A stretch of 34,826 nt of DNA from an uncultured Muribaculaceae bacterium (GTDB taxonomy: Bacteria > Bacteroidota > Bacteroidia > Bacteroidales > Muribaculaceae): contig CAJTKG010000028.1 of assembly GCA_910576935.1 (NCBI GenBank), positions 1 to 34,826 on the forward strand, given 5' to 3'. A model generated the notes under the pieces. That model had not been told where the DNA came from. It searched no databases and worked only from the letters and a program-made list of their open reading frames with translations. The first letter of the stretch is position 1. Each line of letters opens with the position of its first letter. The translations under genes and the position numbers were made by a program. Of the stretch, positions 1-7,040 are shown one piece after another.

Positions 1-771
1 GCGATGTACGACAACAGCGCCCGCGTCCACGACCCCGTCATGCCACACTTCCTCACCTGCGACAGCCGCGCCGGCGATTACACATGGCTCTCGCCCTTCT
101 CCCACTGCGCCGGAAACCCCGCAAATATAGTGGATTGGGATGGGAATGAATGGACTGATCTAGAGGGGACAACTATTGAGGAACTTAGGAAAATAAAAGT
201 TTATATATTTCATACTAATGATTTTTCATCTCAGGCAAAGATTCAATATAACGATGCAATAAAAAAATACGGGAACGAAAGTGTTGCAATTAGTAATACT
301 GGTTCTTCAAAAGGTTTTGCTGAAGATTGGTCAAAAATGGAAGGATCTGTTGAAAAAGTTATGATAATGGCTCATGGCAAAAACCAGTCAATAAATTTAT
401 CCAACAACGACTCTGACGTTTACCAACAACTTACATCTACCGGTGATGGAAAAACAAATAAAACACAAACACCGGCTATTAATATTCAGGAATTACCCTC
501 CCCGGAAAATGCAGATCTATCCAATGCTGAGTTATTATTATATACTTGTCATTCAGCAGACAATAGCAATCCTCCACAAAAAGGGCAGGGCGCTTTGAGC
601 GGTTCCATGCAGACTGTTGCAGATGCATTCTCTCAAACTACAGATTTTAAGTTCGTACAAGGAACTAAAGGATCTGTAAATTATTACAATTGGTATAGAT
701 CCATCCATAATCCATCTATTTACCTTCAACCATATCCAGTAGACGGTACGTGGTTGCGATTTGTAAAATAA
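1..771 (+). CDS. RHS-repeat protein, 3' end, with caspase-like C-terminal toxin domain (partial)
   Basis: This is the 3' end of a gene that enters from the left edge; frame 1 is open from base 1. Counting from the Met at base 4, residues 2-48 match the RHS repeat-associated core: an ARVHDP-type segment, then LSPFSHCAGNP, then VDWDGN (usually VDPDGN). Residues 50-255 are a separate, unrelated domain. It alternates strands and helices (KVYIF, VEKVMIMAHG, AELLLYTCH) and places H124-G125 and C182 at the ends of two hydrophobic strands. That is the layout of clan CD (caspase/gingipain/DUF4347-like) cysteine peptidases. In RHS proteins the variable C-terminal domain is typically a toxin released by self-cleavage, so a peptidase effector is inferred. 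GC falls sharply after about base 123, exactly at the core/tip junction, which fits tip exchange. The family assignment rests on motif geometry only. Confidence 0.75.
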   Translation, partial: AMYDNSARVHDPVMPHFLTCDSRAGDYTWLSPFSHCAGNPANIVDWDGNEWTDLEGTTIEELRKIKVYIFHTNDFSSQAKIQYNDAIKKYGNESVAISNTGSSKGFAEDWSKMEGSVEKVMIMAHGKNQSINLSNNDSDVYQQLTSTGDGKTNKTQTPAINIQELPSPENADLSNAELLLYTCHSADNSNPPQKGQGALSGSMQTVADAFSQTTDFKFVQGTKGSVNYYNWYRSIHNPSIYLQPYPVDGTWLRFVK

Positions 772-781
772 CCCGACAGTC

Positions 782-1189
782 ATGATAAAGTATATTTACA
801 CCGCATTAATTGTAGCCATAAACGTGATTTTTATTTCTTTGATGGTTCATGGAATAGAGATCCCGTTTGTAGAAATAAATAATAGCGAGCTCACAATAGG
901 AGATGTCAGGCTTATGCATGATTACGATAATATGCATATCTATCAGAGCCGTGTCAACACTCACGACTATTATATAAACTCCAATTACGCAATAAACTCG
1001 GTCTCATTAAGTTTTCTTTCGCCGTTTAAGAAAGCCCTTTTACAAAGTGATTGGGATTTTGCCAAAGATGAATTACTGTATAATAGAGCTTACGTTTGGG
1101 TAAAATGTGATAGTGCTGACCGAAGACCATCCGTCAATTATAAGTTGTCAGTAGATCTGAAGCCATATGAATTTTTAATAGAACGTTGA
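782..1189 (+). CDS. Small single-pass membrane-anchored protein, immunity candidate
   Basis: This 135-residue protein has one N-terminal hydrophobic segment (about residues 5-23) without a convincing cleavage site, followed by a soluble domain that would lie outside the inner membrane. I do not recognise the family. It starts 10 bases after the stop of the RHS toxin gene, and its TGA shares one base with the ATG of the next gene (TGATG), so the two are probably translationally coupled. Immunity genes of polymorphic toxins sit directly downstream of the toxin, so by position this is the first candidate for a protein protecting the producer. The gene is AT-rich like the toxin tip. The immunity role is inference from position only; it could instead be an unrelated passenger gene. 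Confidence 0.65.
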   Translation: MIKYIYTALIVAINVIFISLMVHGIEIPFVEINNSELTIGDVRLMHDYDNMHIYQSRVNTHDYYINSNYAINSVSLSFLSPFKKALLQSDWDFAKDELLYNRAYVWVKCDSADRRPSVNYKLSVDLKPYEFLIER

Positions 1190-1770
1190 TGTTTTTCCCG
1201 GTTATTTTCATATTTATTTGCTCGTCAATAATTTCTATTGCTATTGTCAGACATCTGTTTAAAAGCGATATCTGGCAGAGCATTTTTCTCGCTGTATCAT
1301 ATTTGACATTATGTGAATTTTTCATTCTCATAATCATAACACTATCTAAATTTCATGCAGAAGCTGCCGTCTATGCCGAAAGATGTATTTTCTTTATGCC
1401 GCTGACATTTGCCTCAGCGTGCATGATAATGTCATCGATAATAAAGCGACGAAAGCCGGCTTTAATTTTAAGCTCTATCGGTTATATTGTTACCATCGCT
1501 TTCATTATCATTTTCCCGAGATATGGCGAATCAGCGGGGTTATTTCTATTTTCGGCGATGCCTTTGATTATTCAGTTGATATGCCTGGCTTGCAGAATCA
1601 ATTTATTGAAAGCCACTTATATAATCGGTTTGACGGGATTTATTGTTGCGATATTATCCGACAGTATTTATACCAATAACGACTCATATATGTATCTGGT
1701 CTTTATGATTAATATTTCAGCACCTATCCTGACAGCCGTCTTGTCAAAATGCTTTAAATCAAAGTATTAA
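1189..1770 (+). CDS. Multi-pass membrane protein of unknown family, coupled to the preceding gene
   Basis: This 193-residue protein is almost entirely hydrophobic, with six or seven predicted membrane helices (roughly residues 2-21, 27-52, 66-85, 90-110, 115-133, 139-160 and 165-187) joined by short loops. The start ATG at 1189 overlaps the TGA of the upstream gene by one base; a TTG one codon earlier is possible but less attractive. No catalytic motif or known family is visible. Together with the upstream gene it could form a membrane-located immunity pair for the RHS effector, which would suit a peptidase acting in the periplasm or at the membrane, but nothing in the protein itself proves this. 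Base composition is AT-rich, like the whole island. Confidence 0.6.
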   Translation: MFFPVIFIFICSSIISIAIVRHLFKSDIWQSIFLAVSYLTLCEFFILIIITLSKFHAEAAVYAERCIFFMPLTFASACMIMSSIIKRRKPALILSSIGYIVTIAFIIIFPRYGESAGLFLFSAMPLIIQLICLACRINLLKATYIIGLTGFIVAILSDSIYTNNDSYMYLVFMINISAPILTAVLSKCFKSKY

Positions 1771-1799
1771 TAAATCCCGTCAAAAAACTTTATAAAATT

Positions 1800-2153
1800 A
1801 TGCTTCTAACGAAATCTCAGAAAACGGCATTGGCTGTTGTCGCTATGATATATCTCTCGTTTTTCATTGCGGCAATAAGTCTCATGAGTCATTCATTTTC
1901 CTATAAAATGCATCCGGCAGCTGTGTTTTTATTAGTACCGATGGTTTTTATAATGCTACTTACCGCTATATTGCTGAACCATTTATGTATCGCCAAAAAA
2001 TTCGGGCATACAGCTGTATTTATCTCGGAACTCATGGTTATTATCGGTATCTGCATTATTGCGCCTGTAACCCCAACTACCGTTTTATATGAAAGAATCA
2101 CTTCCTCAACAGATAGCCTATTATATATTGTTTATCATTTGCTTTGCCGCTAA
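1800..2153 (+). CDS. Small membrane protein, unknown, possibly the first part of a frameshifted gene
   Basis: This 117-residue frame carries three clear membrane helices (about residues 10-28, 39-60 and 70-90) and then a short tail. It starts 29 bases after the preceding gene. Its last 65 bases overlap the next frame (2089), which continues with three more membrane helices in a different phase. Two readings fit: two overlapping small membrane proteins, translationally coupled, or one six-helix protein broken by a frameshift. No family is recognised and no motif points to a function. Confidence 0.45.
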   Translation: MLLTKSQKTALAVVAMIYLSFFIAAISLMSHSFSYKMHPAAVFLLVPMVFIMLLTAILLNHLCIAKKFGHTAVFISELMVIIGICIIAPVTPTTVLYERITSSTDSLLYIVYHLLCR

Positions 2154-2382
2154 TGTATATAATATCATTGCCCTTCAGAGAATAACCGGCATCTTTACAT
2201 TCCCTGCCGTAATATATTTTACTTTTGTGTTTTTGCTAACCACAAGTATTGCATTTTATTCATTGAACGGTATTATGTTATGCAGGGGGATAAACAAGGA
2301 TTCTACTGATTATCTGAAAGCCGTATATCTGTTGGTTCTAATCAGTCTGATTGTAATAACCCAAATGTTTGATCTTAGGTAA
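2089..2382 (+). CDS. Small membrane protein overlapping the upstream gene out of frame
   Basis: This 97-residue frame has three hydrophobic helices (about residues 8-29, 35-58 and 76-93). Its ATG lies 65 bases inside the preceding gene. Its stop is itself followed, in the third reading phase, by an open stretch with ordinary amino-acid composition (2360-2551). The sequence of phase changes at 1800, 2089 and 2360 suggests an original longer gene that has decayed, although coupled small membrane proteins cannot be excluded. There is no recognisable family. Confidence 0.4.
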   Translation: MKESLPQQIAYYILFIICFAANVYNIIALQRITGIFTFPAVIYFTFVFLLTTSIAFYSLNGIMLCRGINKDSTDYLKAVYLLVLISLIVITQMFDLR

Positions 2383-2551
2383 TCATCATAATGACTGCTA
2401 TATCGAACAAACTATACCATTCGACAGCGAAGATAAACGCGACTACGTTAATGAATATGAAAGACATTTATAGATATACGACCTTCCCCAATCGCAAATC
2501 TTATGGAGAATATTGCGATAATCGGCAACCGCCAATGAGACAGTGATATAA
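2360..2551 (+). pseudogene. Start-less open stretch, probable gene remnant
   Basis: Between the membrane-protein frames and the lipoprotein gene, phase 2 is open for 63 codons without a good start (only a TTG at 2369 and a late ATG at 2504). It reads as plausible soluble protein, with segments such as IEQTIPFDSEDKRDYVNEYE and IRPSPIANLMENIAI, and ends at TAA 2549-2551. It overlaps the end of the preceding frame by 23 bases. The simplest reading is a C-terminal remnant, perhaps the displaced tail of the 1800/2089 protein. A short TTG-started gene is the alternative. Confidence 0.3.
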
Positions 2552-2578
2552 ACATACCGCTATATTATACATGTAAAG

Positions 2579-3475
2579 ATGAAACGATTAGTTCAGATTA
2601 TTACGATTATCACATGCCTGCAATTTCTGTTTGTAAATTGTCAGTCAAATCAAAACACTGAAAACCATAGCACGGGAATCGCTTCTATAGCTATAGATAC
2701 AACCGAGAAACAATCAATGATCCCGTCACAAGTGCGAGCGTTCAGTAGTGGAAATATCGACCGAACAGGAATGGAATTTCAGTGGTATCAAGGTAGCGCA
2801 GCCGGTTATAAAATTAAAGGCTCAGAATCGCTCTCAAGCAAATTCGACATAAAGTATGGACTTATCGAAGACCCGTTTGTTAAATCATACTATGTATATC
2901 GCACGGAAAAGTCAGACTCAATGAACTGTGATTCGATTGTACGGGATCAAATCGGTTTATATCATCTGATTAAAAAGCCAAGTGTGGCTCTGTCAATCGT
3001 TATAAATACAAAATATGAAAACAGGATACAAAAAATAGATACAATCTGCTTTTTCAAAGATATGTTTGCCGATTTTATCAAAAAGGCATATAGTCCGAGC
3101 AAGGATTCAAGATTTATGGATTTACAATACGACATGATTAATTTTGATTTATTCCATCTGAAATTAGACAGTATCATTAGCGATACAGTATATTTCAATT
3201 TTGGGATAGGTCAGAACGAAACATGTTTTTCAGACTTCTTCACTTACAAATACTGGTCTTCGGGCGATTCAATTTATTATGAAGATCCTTATACTTACGA
3301 AGATGAAGAAGATAGTCCTTGGGGAACAGTAAATTTCGCCGATTCCGTTAAACATGATGACATATTCTATATGAAAAAAACGATAAACCGTTATGTTACA
3401 AACGACAGCAGTGTCGCTTATGACTCAAACTCCCTGATAAAATCCTTTAAAAGTCCGTGGAGAGTTAATAAATAA
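2579..3475 (+). CDS. Predicted lipoprotein of unknown function
   Basis: This 298-residue protein has a lipoprotein signal: a basic start MKR, a hydrophobic stretch, and a lipobox-like FVNC with the acylated cysteine at residue 21, followed by a polar QSNQN linker. The mature part is acidic and rich in Tyr, Ser and Asp, with an acidic YEDEEDS patch near residues 240-246. I recognise no domain. It is expected at the cell envelope facing the periplasm or the cell surface. It lies in the AT-rich island behind the RHS gene on the same strand, 103 bases after the last membrane-protein frame, and is followed by two more exported unknowns. No functional assignment is made. Confidence 0.7.
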   Translation: MKRLVQIITIITCLQFLFVNCQSNQNTENHSTGIASIAIDTTEKQSMIPSQVRAFSSGNIDRTGMEFQWYQGSAAGYKIKGSESLSSKFDIKYGLIEDPFVKSYYVYRTEKSDSMNCDSIVRDQIGLYHLIKKPSVALSIVINTKYENRIQKIDTICFFKDMFADFIKKAYSPSKDSRFMDLQYDMINFDLFHLKLDSIISDTVYFNFGIGQNETCFSDFFTYKYWSSGDSIYYEDPYTYEDEEDSPWGTVNFADSVKHDDIFYMKKTINRYVTNDSSVAYDSNSLIKSFKSPWRVNK

Positions 3476-3478
3476 GAT

Positions 3479-3486
3479 TATATTTG
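3479..3486 (+). promoter_or_regulatory. Candidate Bacteroidetes -7 element (TATATTTG)
   Basis: TATATTTG fits the TAnnTTTG -7 consensus. It lies 32 bases before the ATG at 3519, which would give a leader of about 27 bases. No clear TTTG -33 element is visible at the usual distance, so support is modest. Confidence 0.3.
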
Positions 3487-3518
3487 TTTAGTAATTGATG
3501 ATATTGAGATTGATAACA

Positions 3519-4136
3519 ATGAAGTCGATTGCAGGGATAGCGGTTGCATTCATAATTTTGCTGTTTTCAGCAAGAATAGACGCCCGTGAAATATTTGTTG
3601 CCGGCAATTGCAAGTTGACCGAAATAAACGCTGTCTACACCGATTGCCGTTTTGATTCATTTGAGGTTAAAGACTTAAAATTATCGCAGGACAAATGGCT
3701 TAGGAAGCATCTGAAAAAAATCATGCCATATATTGGTGAAATATATAATCATCGATCTGACACAATACATGTTTTTTCAGAATTAAACAGTGTGGTTTAT
3801 AATGAACGAATTTATATAGAGTCAGATAGCGGAGTTGTTATGTTGTTCTCCTCTTACAGCACACGCGGTTTCACTTTCAATATGAAGGAGTATTCTCCAA
3901 TAATACTGCCGCCCGGACATGTCGATGAGTCCGACACTTTTATGCGCGCCGTATTTGACTGGGACATAGACTATATCAATCGCATTTTAAAGAAAAACGA
4001 TACAATGGCCAAACCGGACGCCCCTTGGTACTGGACGTATATCTGCTATCGTCTCATTGTTTCTGATAATAAATTGAAGGAATGTACAGTCTTGAAATTC
4101 AAACCTCCTTATGTGACGGAAATAAAGTTGCCATAA
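3519..4136 (+). CDS. Secreted protein of unknown function
   Basis: This 205-residue protein begins with a classical signal peptide: MKS, a hydrophobic core, and probable cleavage after IDA at residue 22. Start codons further upstream (ATG 3498, TTG 3495) exist, but the ATG at 3519 places the basic residue directly before the hydrophobic core and leaves a sensible distance to the candidate promoter at 3479. The mature protein has no recognised domain; it ends with an aromatic-rich segment (PWYWTYICYR) and a short tail. Its neighbours are an exported lipoprotein upstream and another secreted unknown downstream, so the three may form an envelope-acting set acquired together. Confidence 0.65.
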   Translation: MKSIAGIAVAFIILLFSARIDAREIFVAGNCKLTEINAVYTDCRFDSFEVKDLKLSQDKWLRKHLKKIMPYIGEIYNHRSDTIHVFSELNSVVYNERIYIESDSGVVMLFSSYSTRGFTFNMKEYSPIILPPGHVDESDTFMRAVFDWDIDYINRILKKNDTMAKPDAPWYWTYICYRLIVSDNKLKECTVLKFKPPYVTEIKLP

Positions 4137-4147
4137 ATAGAAATATC

Positions 4148-4720
4148 ATGAACTTCATAATCCATATCTCAAATAATATCAAGATATTGCTGCTTTGCGC
4201 TTTATTCTTGAATATTTCAGGATTTTCATCCGCAAAAACGAAAAGATGGAGTGACGGCAAAAGAACATACCGTATTGAGAACTATGTGTATGGGTTAGAT
4301 ATATTGGGTAAGAATTATGCCGTTATACCAATACCTGTCGATACAATCAACGGTATTTGCCCCCGGAATTCTGTAAAATCAGAGACATTGTGTTCTGATT
4401 GTGGAAAAACCATTACATGGTCACTGTTCGGTAAGGGGATCATCAGACTTGATGCCCTGCAGATGTCTTCACCGGGATCGATGAAGGTAGATACTACTAA
4501 ATTTGAAATGATAAAACTTAATAATTCTCGAAATTCGGCGATTATCAGACATAAATCGACGGTCAGCATACAACCCTTAAACAGAATTGACAGCCTTAAT
4601 AAAACAACAGATATATCTGTCTGGAATGTTTATCCCGAATATATCAAACTCGCCGAATACATTTTGCAAAATTCAAGAATAGTCTCAAACGAAAATATTG
4701 ACAAATATAGAGACAGATAA
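4148..4720 (+). CDS. Secreted protein of unknown function
   Basis: This 190-residue protein has a signal peptide with a hydrophobic core at about residues 12-24 and probable cleavage after FSSA (residue 29). I chose the ATG at 4148 because the frame's earlier ATG at 4082 lies inside the previous gene and would put 22 polar residues in front of the signal. The mature part includes a CSDCGKTITW segment, so it may hold a paired cysteine, but no known domain is visible. It is the last gene of the AT-rich island and runs into the terminator at 4768-4814. Function is unknown. Confidence 0.6.
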   Translation: MNFIIHISNNIKILLLCALFLNISGFSSAKTKRWSDGKRTYRIENYVYGLDILGKNYAVIPIPVDTINGICPRNSVKSETLCSDCGKTITWSLFGKGIIRLDALQMSSPGSMKVDTTKFEMIKLNNSRNSAIIRHKSTVSIQPLNRIDSLNKTTDISVWNVYPEYIKLAEYILQNSRIVSNENIDKYRDR

Positions 4721-4767
4721 ATAATCACGTCAAAGTTTTAAAATATACATTACGAGAATCGTGATAT

Positions 4768-4814
4768 AAAAAAAACGAGCAACTAACTTTTAACGGTCGG
4801 TTACTCGTTTTTTT
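4768..4814. terminator. Bidirectional intrinsic terminator
   Basis: A hairpin pairs CGAG-c-AAC (4776-4783) with GTT-a-CTCG (4800-4807) with one mismatch. It is flanked by eight A residues on the left and seven T residues on the right, so it can stop transcription from either side. It sits between the convergent genes ending at 4720 (+) and 4834 (-). Confidence 0.8.
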
Positions 4815-4833
4815 GACTGATTGATATTAATTT

Positions 4834-6492
4834 TTATTTCACTATCACTTTGACGGGGGTATGATGTGTGGCAGTGGTGATGAAGTAGACACCCTGCTCG
4901 ATATCGATGTCCATACAGTGTTCGATATGACCCACATAACGGTAGAGTCGACCGGATATGTCATAGACGCGACAGTCTTCCTGAGGTTCGCTACAGAGGA
5001 AACGCAGACTACCGCTGAATGTCATTACTGCGAGCGGTTGTTCCATCTTGACACCGGTGACGCCGTCGTGAGCGACATATATGACATTTGACTCGGGCGA
5101 GTAGTGGCCCAGACGCACTGACTGGACGGTGTATGACTCGCTGTCGCTCTGATCGAAACCGTCGATCTCGAGCGATGTGTTTTCAGAGACAAGTTGTTCG
5201 GTGACGGGACTTCCGCCTATATATTTAGTACGGTTGACTACCCAATAGTCAACGACTTCGTCTGCGGGTGATATCCAGTTGGCCACATAGCTGTCAGAAG
5301 TGATGTCGGTGGCTTCGGTGGCGGTGCAGGCAGTGAGTTGTGGCACGGGGAGACATTCGCCCATCAGACCAACGCCACGGGTGGCGGTCATGCCACCGCC
5401 TGAAATAAGAAGTCGGGCTTCGTGCTTGCCGAGCGAGGTAGGTTTATATGTGATATAAAGCCAATAGCCTTCTTCGGTGTTCATGAGGTTGGCGGCAATT
5501 GAGTTTGTAGACAGAGAGAACATGTCGGTATCGCCACGATAGATCTGAAGTTTGACGTCGCTTGTCATATTCTCGCCTTTAAAGAATATGGCTTTTTGTA
5601 TCGACTCGCCAATAGCTACCTGATTGAAATCGGCAGTGGTGTTGGCATTGGGATTGATGAGGGTAGGGGTGCCTACCGGACCGCCACCCTCGCCGGGAAC
5701 AAAGGTTTCGCCTTTGCGGTTGCCCCAGATATACTCGGCAAGCTGCGGATAGTCAATAAACGGGTTGCGGTTGTTCTGATAGCTGTAGACGATTTCATTT
5801 CTGGCTGTTTCTTTGTCGCTTACAGGATCTTCGCGATGCCATTTGAGCAGGAGATTTATCGACCATTGGTTGAGAGTCGGGTAGGTGTTCTGCGAGAGCA
5901 TGTAAGTGGTGTTCCAACGATAATCCTGATAGCAGCATACCATATAAAAATAAGTACGGGCAAAGTCACCCTTATACTCGTCGGCAGGCTCGAAGACATA
6001 CTGGGCACCGCCGCCCTGGCCGTTGACAGGATAGCCGACAGTGGTCACACCGTTGTCAAATCTGACCGAACGGTTGCGGTCGACCTCTCCGAGCGGATAG
6101 TTGCTTTTAGCCTGGTTGGCTCTTGCTTCCGATGGATAGAGATGGTTTAGGTCGGTATATGCTTTTACATCAGTCTTACCACCCCACCAGCTTTTTGGAA
6201 AAGAGTGTTCACGATTCATACCCGAGAACGATGGTATATAAAAAGTCATGTTGGAATACATCTCCCACCAACGGCGTGAATTTGGATAGACGTCGGTCTG
6301 CTGAAAATACTGCGGAAGCGCTTGATAGGACGATACGCTCGTAAAGTTTTTTACAAGAGTATATACGGCTGTCTTTAACTGAGCTTCAGATTTACCAGTA
6401 AGAGAGGAATAGTATCCGGCCGGTATCTCAGCCATCGCCGACAGTGACAGCATCATCAGAGCGGCACATATAGATCTGAATGATATTTTCAT
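4834..6492 (-). CDS. Secreted endonuclease I family nuclease with T9SS-type C-terminal domain
   Basis: This 552-residue protein has a signal peptide with cleavage after SAMA (residue 21). Residues 25-258 are the endonuclease I (PF04231, EndA/Vvn-like) domain: REH at 94-96, DLNH at 114-117, the NQAKSN segment at 126-131, EPADEYKGDFAR near 168-179 and RNPFIDYPQLAEYIWG near 242-257. By analogy with Vvn, E95 and N126 should bind the metal ion and H96 act as general base, so the nuclease looks intact. It is followed by Ig-like/fibronectin-like segments and a C-terminal end (VYDISGR ... GVYFITT ... KVIVK) typical of type IX secretion sorting domains. It should be an extracellular or surface non-specific nuclease for nucleic-acid scavenging. 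The start at 6492 places the basic residues directly before the signal core. A paralogue without catalytic residues lies at 28345-29373. Confidence 0.92.
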   Translation of the reverse strand: MKISFRSICAALMMLSLSAMAEIPAGYYSSLTGKSEAQLKTAVYTLVKNFTSVSSYQALPQYFQQTDVYPNSRRWWEMYSNMTFYIPSFSGMNREHSFPKSWWGGKTDVKAYTDLNHLYPSEARANQAKSNYPLGEVDRNRSVRFDNGVTTVGYPVNGQGGGAQYVFEPADEYKGDFARTYFYMVCCYQDYRWNTTYMLSQNTYPTLNQWSINLLLKWHREDPVSDKETARNEIVYSYQNNRNPFIDYPQLAEYIWGNRKGETFVPGEGGGPVGTPTLINPNANTTADFNQVAIGESIQKAIFFKGENMTSDVKLQIYRGDTDMFSLSTNSIAANLMNTEEGYWLYITYKPTSLGKHEARLLISGGGMTATRGVGLMGECLPVPQLTACTATEATDITSDSYVANWISPADEVVDYWVVNRTKYIGGSPVTEQLVSENTSLEIDGFDQSDSESYTVQSVRLGHYSPESNVIYVAHDGVTGVKMEQPLAVMTFSGSLRFLCSEPQEDCRVYDISGRLYRYVGHIEHCMDIDIEQGVYFITTATHHTPVKVIVK

Positions 6493-6520
6493 GGAAATAT
6501 ATTTAAAATTATGCAGAATG

Positions 6521-6528
6521 CAAAAATA
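6521..6528 (-). promoter_or_regulatory. Candidate -7 element for the endonuclease gene (TATTTTTG on the minus strand)
   Basis: The plus strand reads CAAAAATA, the complement of TATTTTTG, which fits TAnnTTTG. It lies about 29 bases upstream of the endonuclease ATG. A TTG-type -33 match (CAA at 6552-6554) is somewhat further away than ideal. Confidence 0.4.
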
Positions 6529-6650
6529 CATATTTTTTCATTAACTATATACAAGTATATTTAAAACAAATAACCTTAAATAATATACAATAGTTCAAAT
6601 TCAGGTTAAAAACAATAAACCAAAAAGCCTTCAAAACTATGTCAACAACG

Positions 6651-6784
6651 TGTTGAAAAGTGTTGAAAAGGTTTTAATAAGTAAATTGAAAATAAATTTG
6701 CAAAATGCTGTCGAGATTTTGTATATATAAACTTCCTATTTATCAAAATATAAATGCCGGTAAGTTAATAGAGGCTTTTCAACA
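6651..6784. repeat. Tandem TGTTGAAAAG repeats with a distant inverted copy
   Basis: TGTTGAAAAG occurs twice in direct tandem (6651-6660 and 6661-6670). Its exact reverse complement CTTTTCAACA occurs at 6775-6784. Related sites TGTTGAATAA (6812-6821) and TGTTGATAA (6852-6860) follow. They resemble DnaA boxes (TTATCCACA) with one or two mismatches, or sites of an unknown regulator. Confidence 0.6.
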
Positions 6785-6827
6785 TAGTTTTATTAACTTT
6801 TGACGGCTGTATGTTGAATAAAGTTAT

Positions 6828-6835
6828 TAACTTTG
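6828..6835 (+). promoter_or_regulatory. Candidate -7 element (TAACTTTG) upstream of nadA
   Basis: TAACTTTG matches TAnnTTTG exactly. A TTTTG sits at 6798-6802, 25 bases upstream, a little further than usual. If used, it would give nadA a leader of roughly 200 bases. Confidence 0.3.
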
Positions 6836-7018
6836 CATATTATAAACACAGTGTTGATAAATATGCTATAATACTGAATGACAAGGTTTATATATGTCGA
6901 TAACATATAGACAACGGGTAAAGCGCATTTGATAAGTCTAAAATGCAAATTCCGAGTCAAAAAGTTATTGTAGATATTGACACTCAATATTATTCTTAGA
7001 AAGGAAAAATTTTTAAAA

Positions 7019-7030
7019 GATAAATTTATC
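7019..7030. promoter_or_regulatory. Perfect 12-base palindrome just before nadA
   Basis: GATAAATTTATC is a perfect palindrome ending 10 bases before the nadA start codon. It could be an operator or only an AT-rich coincidence. Confidence 0.25.
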
Positions 7031-7040
7031 ATAAGATATA

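Larger units (their letters stand above)
6493..7040. other. AT-rich divergent intergenic region
   Basis: This 548-base gap separates the divergent endonuclease and nadA genes. No convincing gene is present; the short frames in it have the composition of random AT-rich DNA. It contains candidate promoters for both sides, two tandem TGTTGAAAAG 10-mers with an exact inverted copy, related TGTTGATAA and TGTTGAATAA sites, and a perfect 12-base palindrome close to nadA. These are listed separately. Confidence 0.7.

Noticed and set aside
1383..1679. Alternative 98-codon frame within the multi-pass membrane gene
   Set aside because: It lacks consistent hydrophobic periodicity and lies wholly within the better-supported frame that is coupled to the gene before it.
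6854..6872. Sigma70-type promoter TTGATA...TATAAT
   Set aside because: The two boxes are only 7 bases apart, far from the required 16-18, and Bacteroidetes use a different consensus.
6793..7032. Minus-strand 79-codon frame upstream of nadA
   Set aside because: Its composition is what random AT-rich DNA gives, and it covers the repeat and promoter-like elements.
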